A stretch of 64,000 bases of DNA from Jidongwangia harbinensis (GCF_020216025.1 NZ_JAIWNC010000008.1:124001-188000); one strand, 5' to 3'; counted from the first letter of the stretch, positions 51,239-60,487 are shown. A program made the numbers and translations. Notes: a model not told the origin generated them from the sequence alone.

Positions 51239-52159
51239 ATGCTCCGTTCCGTCTTTCTCGCCGCCGCCGGTTCGTCGCGGCTGCAGCGGCTGGTCGAGTC
51301 CGCGCCCGTCAGCAAGGGCATCGTGCGCCGGTTCGTGGCCGGGAGTGCGGTGGAGGACGCGCTGCGCGCCAGCGGTGAACTGGCCGCCGAGGGCCTCGCC
51401 GTCTCGCTCGACTACCTGGGCGAGGACACGCTGACCGCGGAGCAGGCGACGGCCACCCGGGACCAGTACCTGACCTTGCTGCGCCGGCTCGCCGAGGCCG
51501 GGCTGACGCCCGCGGCCGAGGTCAGCGTGAAGCTGTCGGCGCTGGGGCAGAAGGTCGACGACCGGATGGCGTACGACTACGCGCACGCGATCTGTGCCGC
51601 CGCGGCCGAGGCCGGCACCACGGTCACGCTGGACGCCGAGGACCACACGACCACGGACTCGACCCTGGAGATCCTGGCGGAGCTGCGCAAGGACCACCCG
51701 TCGACCGGCGCGGTGCTGCAGGCGTACCTGCGGCGGACCGAGGGGGACTGCCGGGAACTGGCCACGGCGGGTTCCCGGGTGCGGTTGTGCAAGGGCGCGT
51801 ACGCGGAGCCGGAGTCGGTGGCGTACCAGTCGGCGCTGGACGTGGACAAGTCGTACGTGCGGTGCCTCACCATCCTGATGTCCGGCGCGGGCTACCCGAT
51901 GGTGGCGACGCACGACCCGCGGTTGATCGCGATCGCCGAGGACCGGGCCCGCTGGTTCGACCGCGGCCCGGACGAGTACGAGTTCCAGATGCTGTACGGC
52001 GTCCGCCCGGAGGAGCAGGCCCGGCTGGCCGGGGACGGTCACGTGGTCCGGGTCTACGTCCCGTACGGCGACCAGTGGTACGGCTACCTCATGCGCCGGC
52101 TGGCCGAGCGGCCGGCGAACATGGCGTTCTTCGGGCGCGCCCTAGCCTCACGAAAGTAA
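51239..52159 (+). CDS. Proline dehydrogenase (monofunctional PutA/PRODH)
   Basis: FAD enzyme that oxidises proline to pyrroline-5-carboxylate. The 306-residue product is the small monofunctional type, with VSLDYLGEDTLTAEQA (residues 52-67), VSVKLSALGQKVDD, VTLDAEDHTTTDSTL, VRLCKGAYAEPESVAY and the C-terminal VRVYVPYGDQWYGYLMRRLAERPAN helix that binds substrate. ATG at 51239 is six bases after TACGCT, so a leaderless transcript is possible. No pyrroline carboxylate dehydrogenase gene is adjacent. Confidence 0.94.
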   Translation: MLRSVFLAAAGSSRLQRLVESAPVSKGIVRRFVAGSAVEDALRASGELAAEGLAVSLDYLGEDTLTAEQATATRDQYLTLLRRLAEAGLTPAAEVSVKLSALGQKVDDRMAYDYAHAICAAAAEAGTTVTLDAEDHTTTDSTLEILAELRKDHPSTGAVLQAYLRRTEGDCRELATAGSRVRLCKGAYAEPESVAYQSALDVDKSYVRCLTILMSGAGYPMVATHDPRLIAIAEDRARWFDRGPDEYEFQMLYGVRPEEQARLAGDGHVVRVYVPYGDQWYGYLMRRLAERPANMAFFGRALASRK

Positions 52160-52344
52160 CCTTTCGGGCGAATTCCGGCTTTCCGGCGGCGTGGCGGGTT
52201 GACTTTTTTGTAGCCATTTCACGGAACGTGTCGCGGTGGTAACAGCCGTCTCGATACCGTACTGATGACACGCGCGTGAGCCCGCCGCGGCGCAAGGCTG
52301 ACCGGCCGCGGTGGCACCGCCAGCGAAAGGATCGGTGCGAGGAG

Positions 52345-52557
52345 ATGACGGGTCCAGCCCAAGCCGAGGAACGCCTTTCCGAGGTCCGGTTCCTGACCGT
52401 GGCCGAGGTGGCCGCCCTCATGCGGGTCTCGAAGATGACCGTCTACCGGCTCGTGCACGGCGGCGAACTGACCGCCGTCCGGGTGGGCCGGTCGTTCCGG
52501 GTGCCGGAACACGCCGTCCACGAGTACCTTCGCGGGGCGTTCAGCCAGACGGCCTGA
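52345..52557 (+). CDS. bdtA: BdtA-like small DNA-binding protein (MerR/excisionase-type HTH)
   Basis: A 70-residue protein that is essentially one winged helix-turn-helix: [50 protein letters not shown], seen at residues 13-62. Very similar in sequence and place to the conserved Streptomyces protein encoded near bS22, which I recall as BdtA (SCO3328). ATG at 52345 is directly after GAGGAG; a GTG at 52276 would add 23 residues not typical of the family. Likely regulates promoters, targets unknown. Confidence 0.8.
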   Translation: MTGPAQAEERLSEVRFLTVAEVAALMRVSKMTVYRLVHGGELTAVRVGRSFRVPEHAVHEYLRGAFSQTA

Positions 52558-52590
52558 CCGGCCGACCAAGCCACCGGACCAGGGGTCGTG

Positions 52591-52620
52591 TTGGTCCTGT
52601 CGAGGCGGGGCCGCTACGCT
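52591..52620 (+). promoter_or_regulatory. Probable vegetative promoter of the bS22 gene
   Basis: TTGGTC (52591-52596), 18-base spacer, TACGCT (52615-52620), matching the -35/-10 pattern of actinobacterial housekeeping promoters. It gives a leader of about 118 bases before the bS22 ATG. Confidence 0.5.
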
Positions 52621-52744
52621 GGAGCGGTTGGTTCCCGGGTTGTGCGCGCTGTCGCGCCGGATCCGGGCCGCCGTCCAGATCGGATGCGGGCCGCCTCGCG
52701 TGCGCGCCCGGATCGACCCCGCATGGTTTTCGAGAGGCTTTCGT

Positions 52745-52846
52745 ATGGGCTCCGTGGTCAAGAAGCGCCGCAAGCGTATGGCGAAGAAGAAGCACCGTAA
52801 GCTGCTGCGCAAGACCCGCGTCCAGCGTCGCCGTCTCGGCAAGTGA
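52745..52846 (+). CDS. Small ribosomal subunit protein bS22 (AURKAIP1/COX24 domain)
   Basis: A 33-residue, extremely basic protein: [19 protein letters not shown] then [14 protein letters not shown]. It matches the tiny actinobacterial 30S protein bS22 found in mycobacterial ribosome structures, and it lies in the conserved place between the bdtA-like gene and the epimerase gene. ATG at 52745 follows GAGAGG. Often missed because of its length. Confidence 0.93.
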   Translation: MGSVVKKRRKRMAKKKHRKLLRKTRVQRRRLGK

Positions 52847-52951
52847 CGGCCGGCCGGGCGCTCTGCCCGGCCGTCGCCCACTTGCCGTCCACAACGCCGT
52901 TCCGCGCGGTGTTCCCCGGTTTCGACGCTTCGCATCGAGAGGTGCGCACCC

Positions 52952-54052
52952 GTGGTGACGTCTTCAGCCGCGGCTCCGCCGAGAGTCGTCGTGGTGACCG
53001 GGGTGAGCCGCTTCCTCGGCGCGCGCGTGGCCGCCCGCCTGGCCGCCGATCCGCGGATCGAGCGCGTCATCGGCCTGGACCCGAATGAGCCGCCGGCCGG
53101 CCTGGCCGGCCTGCTCGACGACGTCGAGCTGATCCGGGCCGATGCGCGCGCCGCGTCCGGCGCCATCGCCGATCTCGGCGCCGAGGCCATGGTGCACCTG
53201 GCCGTGACCAGCGCGCCGGATCCGCACGCCGGTGGCCGGGCGGCGATGAAAGAGCAGAACGTCATCGGCACGATGCAGCTGATCGCCGCCGCGCAGGCCG
53301 CGCCGAAGCTGCGCAAGCTGGTGATCCGCTCGTCCACCGCGGCGTACGGCGCGTCGTTCAAGGACCCGGCGGTCTTCACCGAGGAGACCGAACCCCGCGC
53401 GGTGCCACGCGGGTCGTTCGCACGCGACATCCTGGACATCGAGGGGTACGTCCGCGGCTTCCGCCGGCGCCGCCCCGGCGTGGACGCCACGGTGCTGCGG
53501 TTCGCGCCGTTCCTGAGTTCGACCGCGGACACCACGCTCACCCGCTATTTCTCCCAGCCGCTGGTACCGACCGTGTGGGGCCGGGACGCCCGGCTGCAGT
53601 TCGTGCACGTCGACGACGCGCTGGAGATCCTGCACCGGTCGGTGATCGAGGACCATCCCGGCACGTTCAACGTCGCCGGTGCGGGGGTGCTCTCGCTGTC
53701 CCAGGCGGTACGCCGGGCCGGCCGGATCTCGGTGCCGCTGCTGGAGGGCACGCTGTCGTCGGTGGCCGCGGTGGCGCGTACCGTCGGCATCGGTCAGATC
53801 GGCCTCGACCAGATCGACCTCTTCGTGCACGGCCGGGTGGTCGACACCACGCGGCTGGTGCGGGAGTTCGGGTTCACCCCGCGCACCACCGCCGAGGCGT
53901 TCGAGGACTTCATGCAGGGGCACCGCGCCGGGTCGACGCTCACCGCGGACCGGCTCGCGGCCGCCGAGCAGGCCATCCTGGACGGCATCCGCCGGGTCCG
54001 GGCCGCGGCCGAACAGACCGCCGACACCGCAGTGGGAGGCGACCGGTCGTGA
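52952..54052 (+). CDS. NAD-dependent epimerase/dehydratase
   Basis: Extended short-chain dehydrogenase of 366 residues: VVVTGVSRFLGARVAARL (NAD site, residues 13-30), conserved SSTAAYGASFKD (Ser/Tyr region near 129-140) and DDALEILHRSV. The catalytic YxxxK is not obvious; the equivalent region reads DILDIEGYVRG, so activity may be altered. GTG at 52952. The gene after it overlaps by four bases. In Streptomyces an equivalent gene sits at the same place between bS22 and the acyltransferase; substrate unknown. Confidence 0.82.
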   Translation: MVTSSAAAPPRVVVVTGVSRFLGARVAARLAADPRIERVIGLDPNEPPAGLAGLLDDVELIRADARAASGAIADLGAEAMVHLAVTSAPDPHAGGRAAMKEQNVIGTMQLIAAAQAAPKLRKLVIRSSTAAYGASFKDPAVFTEETEPRAVPRGSFARDILDIEGYVRGFRRRRPGVDATVLRFAPFLSSTADTTLTRYFSQPLVPTVWGRDARLQFVHVDDALEILHRSVIEDHPGTFNVAGAGVLSLSQAVRRAGRISVPLLEGTLSSVAAVARTVGIGQIGLDQIDLFVHGRVVDTTRLVREFGFTPRTTAEAFEDFMQGHRAGSTLTADRLAAAEQAILDGIRRVRAAAEQTADTAVGGDRS

Positions 54053-55089
54053 GCCAGGAAGAGCGGCGCCGGGCCCTGCCCGGGCACAGCGACTTCACGC
54101 TGCCCGCCGCGGCCGCGCCGAAGGCGGTGAACGGCCGCCGCCCGGTGCCGCGGGCGGGCCGCCGCACCCAGGCCGCCGACGCACCGGTGCCCGACGCGCC
54201 GACGTCCGACGCACCGGCGCCCGAACCGGAGCAGCCGGCCGACGTCGTGGACGTGTGGGACCAGCGGATCGCCGGCGCGCTCGCGTTCCTGCGCCGCCGG
54301 CTGGCCGGTGCCTACGAGATCGACGACTTCGGGTTCGACCCGGAACTCACCGACTCGGTGTTCTATCCGATGCTGCGGGTGCTGTACCGCGACTGGTTCC
54401 GCACCGAGGTGTACGGCATCGAGAACGTGCCGGACACCGGCGGCGGCCTGCTGGTCGGCAACCACTCCGGCACGCTGGCGCTGGACGCGGTGATGCTCTC
54501 GGTGGCGCTGCGCGACCGGCACCCGCAGGACCGTTACCTCCGCCTGCTCGGCGCCGACCTGGTGTTCCGCATGCCGATGCTGTCCGAGCTGGCCCGCAAG
54601 GCCGGTGCCACGGTGGCCTGCCACCCGGACGCGGAACGGCTGATGAGCGCCGGCGAGCTGGTCGGTGTCTTCCCGGAGGGCTTCAAGGGCATCGGCAAGC
54701 GGTACGCCGACCGGTACAAGTTGCAGCGGTTCGGCCGCGGCGGCTTCGTGTCGGCGGCGCTGCGGACCGGCACCCCGATCATCCCGGTGGCGATCGTCGG
54801 CGCCGAAGAGGTCTATCCGATGCTGGCCGACCTGAAGCCGCTGGCCCGCCTGCTCGGCGTGCCGTACTTCCCGGTGACGCCGACGTTCCCGTGGCTCGGG
54901 CCGCTGGGCCTGGTGCCGCTGCCCAGCAAGTGGCTGATCCAGTTCTGCCCGCCGATACCGACCGCGCACCTGACCGAGTTCGCGGACGACCCGATGGTCG
55001 TCTACAACCTGTCCGACCAGGTGCGGGAGACGATCCAGGCGACGCTGCACACGCTGCTGGAGAAACGGCCTGATCCGTTCGGGCCGTGA
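54049..55089 (+). CDS. 1-acyl-sn-glycerol-3-phosphate acyltransferase-like protein
   Basis: A 346-residue lysophospholipid acyltransferase family (PlsC-like) protein. After a 65-residue Pro/Ala-rich start come the catalytic NHSGTLALD (HxxxxD, near residues 142-150), VFPEGFKGIGK (near 206) and PIIPVAIVGAEE (near 243). It probably acylates a lysolipid at the membrane. GTG 54049 overlaps the epimerase stop (GTGA), so the two are translationally coupled and may act in the same lipid or glycolipid route. A convergent terminator follows. Confidence 0.88.
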   Translation: MSQEERRRALPGHSDFTLPAAAAPKAVNGRRPVPRAGRRTQAADAPVPDAPTSDAPAPEPEQPADVVDVWDQRIAGALAFLRRRLAGAYEIDDFGFDPELTDSVFYPMLRVLYRDWFRTEVYGIENVPDTGGGLLVGNHSGTLALDAVMLSVALRDRHPQDRYLRLLGADLVFRMPMLSELARKAGATVACHPDAERLMSAGELVGVFPEGFKGIGKRYADRYKLQRFGRGGFVSAALRTGTPIIPVAIVGAEEVYPMLADLKPLARLLGVPYFPVTPTFPWLGPLGLVPLPSKWLIQFCPPIPTAHLTEFADDPMVVYNLSDQVRETIQATLHTLLEKRPDPFGP

Positions 55090-55107
55090 CACCCGTTATG
55101 CTGCAGA

Positions 55108-55144
55108 CGAGGGGCGGCCCGGTAAAACCCGGCTCCGCCCCTCG
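55108..55144. terminator. Bidirectional terminator between the acyltransferase and rsbN
   Basis: Outer arms 55108-55117 and 55135-55144 pair perfectly over 10 bases, with inner CCGG/CCGG pairing around TAAAAC. It lies between the converging acyltransferase and rsbN genes. Confidence 0.75.
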
Positions 55145-55159
55145 CCACGCGCACTGTCC

Positions 55160-56383
55160 TTACTTGCCGAAAAGGCCGTCCAGCAGTCTGCCCAGCGGGC
55201 GCTCGCCGGGCTCTTCGGCCGGAGCGGGCTGCTCCGGCGGCGGCTCGCCGACCAGTGGTTCCCCGGTGACCTGCTGCGCCGGTGGCGTGCTCAGGTCGGT
55301 GTCGGCCGGCGCCTCGGTGGTGGTGGCGGTGGTGCCGGTGGTTCCGGCGGTGGCGGCACCGGTGGCATCCGGCACGGCCGTCGGCCCGGTACGTTCCCGC
55401 TGGTCCCGTGCGGTGCCCTGGCCGGCGTCCGGGTTCGGCTTGGTGCCGACTCGCTGACCCTGGCCCTGCGGTGCCTCGTCCTTCGGCGCGGATCCGTTCG
55501 TGCCGGTGACGCAGTCGCGCAACTTCGGGCCCAGCTCGTCCACGCCGGCCGACGCGACGGTGTTGCAGGCCAGGCCGGCGCGGAGCGTCTCGGTGCGGGT
55601 CTGCACGTCGTCCAGCAGGGTCAGCGACTCCTGCGCGCGGGTGCGGTTGCCGGCGCTGAGGCGGTCCAGGATCGGCTCCATGATCCGCTGCTGGGTGATG
55701 ACGAAACCGTCCACCGTGGTCAACGGTGCCACGTCCCGGCGCGCCACCGCGGAGCTGGTGAGCAGCTTGACACCCTGCCGGGTGTCGGCGTCCATGTCCG
55801 CCAGCACCCCGCCGAACGCGCTGTCGCTGCCGGGCAGCGAGGCCGCTTCGGCGAGCCGGGTACGGGCGAAGTCCAGGGCCAGCTGCCCCCGCGTGTCGTC
55901 CGAACCGGCCATTGCCAGCTGGGCCCGCTCGGTGGACCGCTTCACGCCGTACAGCGCGTCGCCGGGTGACGCGTTCTCACTGGCCGCGGAGATTCCGGAG
56001 ACGGCCATCGCACCGGCCGCGACACCGATCACGATGGCGCCGCGGGCCCGGACCCGTCGGCCGAAACCCCGGGTGAAGAAACTGCCGCGCGGCTGCGGGA
56101 CGGCGGCGTGGCCACCGCCCGTCTCGACGTCCGCGTCCGACGCGGTGGCGCCGATCCCGTCGCGGTCAGCGGTGGCCACGAGCATGGCTCGCAGGCCGAC
56201 ACGGAACTCGGAGTCGACCTGCACCCCGGATCGGGCCGCGGAGAGGCTGTGGCCGATCGCGACCAGTTCGGCCAGTTCCTCGTCTGCCGGTCCACGGGTG
56301 TGGTGCCGGCGGCTGCCGCTGGTCTCGTCGAGAAGCTCCGCGAAGCGCTCGGCGCTCCGGCGGTCGAAGAAATCGAAGCTCAC
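55160..56383 (-). CDS. rsbN: Anti-sigma factor RsbN (DUF5667 membrane protein)
   Basis: A 407-residue bitopic membrane protein: cytoplasmic N-terminus (about 1-112), one membrane helix (about 116-134, AIVIGVAAGAMAVSGISAAS), and an external DUF5667 domain (SPGDALYGVKRSTERAQLAMAGSD, ALDFARTRLAEAASLPG) followed by a Pro/Thr/Ala-rich tail. It is encoded directly after bldN in the same direction, as in Streptomyces, where RsbN binds and inhibits sigma-BldN. GTG at 56383 with GGGAGG six bases upstream is preferred to the GTG at 56392. Confidence 0.85.
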   Translation of the reverse strand: MSFDFFDRRSAERFAELLDETSGSRRHHTRGPADEELAELVAIGHSLSAARSGVQVDSEFRVGLRAMLVATADRDGIGATASDADVETGGGHAAVPQPRGSFFTRGFGRRVRARGAIVIGVAAGAMAVSGISAASENASPGDALYGVKRSTERAQLAMAGSDDTRGQLALDFARTRLAEAASLPGSDSAFGGVLADMDADTRQGVKLLTSSAVARRDVAPLTTVDGFVITQQRIMEPILDRLSAGNRTRAQESLTLLDDVQTRTETLRAGLACNTVASAGVDELGPKLRDCVTGTNGSAPKDEAPQGQGQRVGTKPNPDAGQGTARDQRERTGPTAVPDATGAATAGTTGTTATTTEAPADTDLSTPPAQQVTGEPLVGEPPPEQPAPAEEPGERPLGRLLDGLFGK

Positions 56384-56564
56384 CGTGGGCACCTCCCTTC
56401 GCTCGTGACTGTCTCACCGGCGGCATCGCCGATGAATGCGGCCATGGTGATGAATGGGTCATCGGGTACCGGTCGCACCGGGACAAACGCGCGAGTTGCA
56501 CCCCTGGTTACGGGTGCGAGCAGGCCATACCCGTCTTGGGAGATCGACATCGGGAAAAGTTCCG

Positions 56565-57524
56565 TCACCACTGGAACCCTTCGGGCAGCAGCCGGGCGAG
56601 TGCCCGGACGGCCCGGTACTGGAGGGCCTTGATGGCACCCTCGTTCTTGCCCATGGTCTGTGCGGTCTCGGCGACCGAGAAGCCCTGCAGGAATCGAAGC
56701 ACGATGCACTCCTGCTGCTCCGGGTTGAGCTGCTTGACCGCGGTCAGCAGTGCCACGTTGGTGATGTGGTCCACCACGGCGGCCTCCGGGCTGCCCTCCG
56801 GCCCGCGGTCCTCGCGGTCCGCGTCGAGGACGTCGCCGGTGGTCACCTCGAGGCGGTACCGCCCGGACTTGAAGTGGTCGGCGACCAGGTTGCGGGCGAT
56901 GGTGACCAGCCAGGCGCCGAGGTCGCGGCCCTGCCAGGTGAAGCTGCCGATGCGCTTGAGAGCGCGCAGGAACGTGTCCGAGGTCAGGTCCTCGGCGAGC
57001 TGGCGGTTGCCGACCCGGAAGTAGACGAACCGGAACACCGTGTCGACGTACCGGTCGTAGATCAGGCCGAACGCCTCCGACTCGCCGGCCTGCGCGCGTT
57101 CCACCAGGGCCCACACCTCGGCGGCGGCGTCCGACGGGTCGGGCCGGGCCGGATACTTCGGCGGTTCGGTCGACGGCGGCCCGGTGGTGCTCTGGGTCGG
57201 TACGACGACGGCCGGGTCGGCGTCCGCCGGCACCGCGTCCGCGGCCCGTTGCCCGGGTGCCGGCTGGGCCGGCATCGGCGGGCGGCCGGGCATCGCGACG
57301 CGACCGCCCACCGGTTTGACGTTGCCGCCGGGCGGCACGTGCCGGCCCGGCGACTCGTTCAGGTGCGGCGGCCGGTTCCGGGTGCGTTTCGGGCTGTCCC
57401 CGCGGATGGCGTGCGCCACCATGCCGTCGACGGTCTGGCGTAGGACGCCCAGACCTTCGCCGAGCGCGTAGCGCGCCGCGAAGACGTCACGGCTGTACGG
57501 GTCGCCGGCATGGGCATGACTCAC
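56565..57524 (-). CDS. bldN: Developmental ECF sigma factor BldN
   Basis: Sigma factor controlling aerial/sporulation genes in Streptomyces. The 319-residue product has region 2 (ERAQAGESEAFGLIYDRYVDTVFRFVYFRVGNRQLAEDLTSDTFLRAL, residues 142-190, with FTWQGRDLGAWLVTIARNLVADHFKS) and region 4 (LNPEQQECIVLRFLQGFSVAETAQTMGKNEGAIKALQYRAVRALARLL), both very close to Streptomyces BldN. The N-terminal extension is about 135 residues, longer than the roughly 86 of Streptomyces BldN. GTG at 57524 has GAGGAGG upstream; the ORF is open to 57695. rsbN follows 181 bases downstream. Confidence 0.92.
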   Translation of the reverse strand: MSHAHAGDPYSRDVFAARYALGEGLGVLRQTVDGMVAHAIRGDSPKRTRNRPPHLNESPGRHVPPGGNVKPVGGRVAMPGRPPMPAQPAPGQRAADAVPADADPAVVVPTQSTTGPPSTEPPKYPARPDPSDAAAEVWALVERAQAGESEAFGLIYDRYVDTVFRFVYFRVGNRQLAEDLTSDTFLRALKRIGSFTWQGRDLGAWLVTIARNLVADHFKSGRYRLEVTTGDVLDADREDRGPEGSPEAAVVDHITNVALLTAVKQLNPEQQECIVLRFLQGFSVAETAQTMGKNEGAIKALQYRAVRALARLLPEGFQW

Positions 57525-57887
57525 TGCGCCTCCTCGCACCGGCGGGGCCTCTGCGACGACCGCGAATCCGTCCCGCCAGAGCGGCATTCGAGGTAACTCA
57601 GTGCTGGGTGTGGCACAGCGGCCTCCTCGGGGTGAGGGGTTGTCACTCACAAGAAAGGGGTGGGGTGGGCCCGTGAACTGCCAGGCCGACCTCACCCGCG
57701 GGTGTGGAGTCCGTTACACGAGCGTGAAGTATCGCGGCCTCCGAACACACGGAGTCGCACACCGTGTGCGCTGCGCAAAAACATCCCGAAGTGGCGCAGA
57801 CAAGACAACAAGAACGTCTGTCACCATGTCGGACACCGTCGTGGCGGAAACGGACAGGAAGTCCGTCGCCCCCCGAACGGGGGTTCT
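57525..57887. other. Divergent promoter region of bldN and the acyl-CoA synthetase gene
   Basis: 363 bases without a convincing gene. It must hold the bldN promoter, an important developmental control point. Seen: a CACACGG/CCGTGTG inverted repeat with a nine-base centre (about 57743-57765) and a GTGAGTGACAACCCCTCACC stretch (near 57640) that weakly resembles a BldD half-site. No FliA-type site was found. Confidence 0.5.
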
Positions 57888-59420
57888 GTGCCAGACTCGG
57901 GCCTCGTGGCAGACGAAGCTCCCGATGCGGTCGCCGCCGCCGCCCGCCGTCGACCCGGCCATGTCGCGCTGATCGCCGGCGACACCTCAATCACCTGGGC
58001 CGATCTCGACGACCGGGTGGACCGGGCGGCCGGCCGGCTGCGCGCGGAGTGCCCGGAGGGCGGCGCCCGGGTGGCGATCGTGCTGGGCAACACGGTCGAG
58101 TTCGCGGTCACCTACTTCGGCGCCCTGCGGGCCGGGCTGGTGGCGGTGCCGCTGAACCCCGGCTACACCCCCGACGAATTCGCACACGCGCTCACCGACT
58201 CCGGCGCGGCCCTGGTGGTGGCGGACGAGGCGGTACACGGCCGTCTGCGGTCGGGTGCGCCGCCGCTCGTACCCCCGTCGTCGCTGGCGTCCGGCGAACC
58301 GCCGGCCGCGTCCGCCGGCCCGGCCCCGGATCGGCTCGCGGTCCTGCTCTACACGTCCGGGACCAGCGGGCGGCCCAAGGGCGCGATGCTCAGCCACGCC
58401 GCGCTGGACGCGAACCACGAACAGCTCGACCGGATCGACCCGCCGGTGGTCGGCCCGGACGACGTGGTGCTGCTCACCGTGCCGTTCTTCCACGCCTACG
58501 GGCTGAACACCGGGCTCGGCACGGTCGCGCACCACGGCGGCACCGGCGTCCTGGTGGACCGCTTCGACCCGGCCGGGTCGCTGGCCGCGATCACCCGGCA
58601 CCGGGTCACCGTCGCGGTCGGCGTGCCCGGCATGTATGCGGCGTGGTCCCGGCAGCCCGACGCGCGCCAGGCGTTCGCCGGCGTGCGGACCGCGGTCTGC
58701 GGCGCCGCGCCGCTGGACCCGACGGACTCGGCGCGCTTCACGGCGGTCACCGGTCAGACCGTGATCATCGGGTACGGCCTCACCGAGACCGCCCCGGTGC
58801 TGACCACCACCGCGGTCAGCGACCGGACCAAGACCCACGCCATCGGCCGGCCCCTGCCCGGCATCTCGCTGCAGCTGCGCACGGCCGGCGGCGAGGTGTT
58901 GTGGCAGGACGGCTCGGCGTCGCCGGCCGAGGACCTGGCCGACCTGGACCTGTCCGTGGCCGACTCGGCCGGCACCGATCCCGGCGAGATCGTGGTCCGC
59001 GGCGCCAACCTGTTCTCCGGGTACTGGCCGGACGGCGCCGGCGGCCCGGACCCGGCCGGCTGGTGGCCCACCGGCGACATCGCGTACGCCGACGGCGACG
59101 GTGACCTGCACCTGGTCGACCGGATCGGCGAACTGATCCTGGTCAACGGGTTCAACGTGTACCCGGCCGAGATCGAACGCGTGCTGGAGGCGCACCCGGG
59201 CGTCGCCGAGGCCGCGGTGGTGGCCGCCGCCGACCCGGACACCGGGCAGACCCCGCACGCGTACGTGGTGCCCGCGCTCGACCCCCCGCCCACGATCGCG
59301 GAGCTGCAGGTCTTCTGCGCCGCGCACCTCGCCCGGTTCAAGCTGCCGCGCACCATCGAGCTGGTGGACGGCCTGCCGCACTCGGCGACCGGCAAGGTCC
59401 GCAAGAGGGAGTTGACGTGA
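57888..59420 (+). CDS. AMP-dependent acyl-CoA synthetase/ligase
   Basis: Activates a carboxylic acid, probably a fatty acid, to its CoA thioester via an acyl-adenylate. The 510-residue product has the P-loop LLYTSGTSGRPKGAMLSH (near residue 152), the YGLTETAPV motif, WWPTGDIAYADGDGDLHLVDR with the adenosine-binding Asp, and the catalytic C-terminal Lys in SATGKVRKREL. Start is uncertain: GTG 57888 or GTG 57906. The stop overlaps the next gene's GTG (GTGA), coupling it to a glutaredoxin-like protein. Confidence 0.88.
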   Translation: MPDSGLVADEAPDAVAAAARRRPGHVALIAGDTSITWADLDDRVDRAAGRLRAECPEGGARVAIVLGNTVEFAVTYFGALRAGLVAVPLNPGYTPDEFAHALTDSGAALVVADEAVHGRLRSGAPPLVPPSSLASGEPPAASAGPAPDRLAVLLYTSGTSGRPKGAMLSHAALDANHEQLDRIDPPVVGPDDVVLLTVPFFHAYGLNTGLGTVAHHGGTGVLVDRFDPAGSLAAITRHRVTVAVGVPGMYAAWSRQPDARQAFAGVRTAVCGAAPLDPTDSARFTAVTGQTVIIGYGLTETAPVLTTTAVSDRTKTHAIGRPLPGISLQLRTAGGEVLWQDGSASPAEDLADLDLSVADSAGTDPGEIVVRGANLFSGYWPDGAGGPDPAGWWPTGDIAYADGDGDLHLVDRIGELILVNGFNVYPAEIERVLEAHPGVAEAAVVAAADPDTGQTPHAYVVPALDPPPTIAELQVFCAAHLARFKLPRTIELVDGLPHSATGKVRKRELT

Positions 59421-59683
59421 CCGACGGCACCCGCCTGACGCTGATCAGCCGCCCCGGCTGCCACCTGTGCGAGGTGGCCGAACAGGTGCTGGACCGGGTT
59501 GCCGGGGACACCGGCGAGAGCTGGACCCGGGTGGACGTGACCGATTCGGTTGAGCTGGAACGCGATTACGGCGACCGGGTGCCGGTGCTGCTGCTGGACG
59601 GCAAGGAGCACGGGTACTGGCGGGTCGAGGAGGACCGGCTGCGGCGGGACCTGGCCCGGCCCCCGGGTGCGCCGCGGCTCTAG
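59417..59683 (+). CDS. Glutaredoxin-family (thioredoxin-fold) protein
   Basis: An 88-residue small thiol protein: LTLISRPGCHLCEVAEQVL with a CxxC active site (CHLC, Cys15 and Cys18), cis-Pro in RVPVLLLDG, typical of the DUF836/glutaredoxin-like family. Possibly works with mycothiol, since mshA is present. Start GTG 59417 overlaps the preceding stop. Confidence 0.88.
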   Translation: MTDGTRLTLISRPGCHLCEVAEQVLDRVAGDTGESWTRVDVTDSVELERDYGDRVPVLLLDGKEHGYWRVEEDRLRRDLARPPGAPRL

Positions 59684-59729
59684 GAAATCCGGCGGCCGGG
59701 TGTCGTACCCGGGCGCTAGGGTGCTGGCC

Positions 59730-60371
59730 GTGGCGCGATCTCATCTTGTCTGGGACTGGAACGGAACCCTGCTGGACGACCTGACCCTGGTGGTCTCGGC
59801 GTCGAATTCTGCGTTCACCGCGGTCGGCGGGCGCCAGGTCGACGCGGACGAGCACCGTCGGCAGTTCCGCCGGCCGGTCGCCGAGTTCTACGCCGAGATC
59901 CTGGGCCGGGCGGTGGACGCCGAGGAGTTCGGCCGGCTGGACCGGATCTTCCACGACGCCTACCGGGTGGGTCTCACCACCACGTCGCTGGCCGCCGATG
60001 CGCAGGCCGCGATCAAGAGCTGGCCGGGCACCCAGTCGCTGCTGTCCATGTGGTTCCACGACGAGCTGGTGCCCGCCCTGGAGACCTACGGCCTGACCGG
60101 CATGTTCACCCGGGTCGACGGCCTGCGCACCGAGGTGGGCGGCGACCTCAAGGCCGGTCATCTGGCCCGGCACCTCGCCGAGCTGCGGGTGTCCGGTGAC
60201 CAGGCGGTGCTGGTCGGCGATTCGCTGGACGACGCCGAGGCCGCCGCCTCGGTCGGTGCCGCGGTGGTGCTGTACACCGGTGGCTTCACCGATCCCGCGC
60301 GGCTGCGCGCGTCCGGGCACCCGGTGGCGGACACGTTGGTGGAGGCGATCACGGTGGCGCGCACGCTCTGA
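59730..60371 (+). CDS. HAD-family phosphatase
   Basis: A 213-residue HAD hydrolase of the phosphoglycolate-phosphatase-like type. Motif I is VWDWNGTLLDD (residues 7-17), which is DxN rather than DxD, motif III Lys is in GGDLKAGH and motif IV is LVGDSLDDAEAA. The family member with WDWNGT is common in actinobacteria, so the Asn is probably normal for it. GTG at 59730 has AGGG upstream and also lies 7 bases after a TAGGGT -10-like hexamer, so leaderless translation is possible; GTG 59721 is an alternative. Confidence 0.85.
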   Translation: MARSHLVWDWNGTLLDDLTLVVSASNSAFTAVGGRQVDADEHRRQFRRPVAEFYAEILGRAVDAEEFGRLDRIFHDAYRVGLTTTSLAADAQAAIKSWPGTQSLLSMWFHDELVPALETYGLTGMFTRVDGLRTEVGGDLKAGHLARHLAELRVSGDQAVLVGDSLDDAEAAASVGAAVVLYTGGFTDPARLRASGHPVADTLVEAITVARTL

Positions 60372-60487
60372 TACCTGCGGTCGGCAATGTGACCAGGGTG
60401 GCCGACAGGGCTACGGACAGGTAATACTCGGATAGAGGTCGACATACCAGTTCGATCTTTCCCGGCCTCTCCTATCAAGATCGCGAT

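Noticed and set aside
52089..52421. Minus-strand ORF with an internal MATKKSTRHAAGKPEF-like start
   Set aside because: Small and basic, but overlaps the 3' end of proline dehydrogenase and the bdtA leader; no ribosome site of note and unusual codon use. Could be rechecked with ribosome profiling.
57630..57660. BldD-box-like sequence upstream of bldN
   Set aside because: Only one half of the expected inverted repeat fits; too weak to list as a site.
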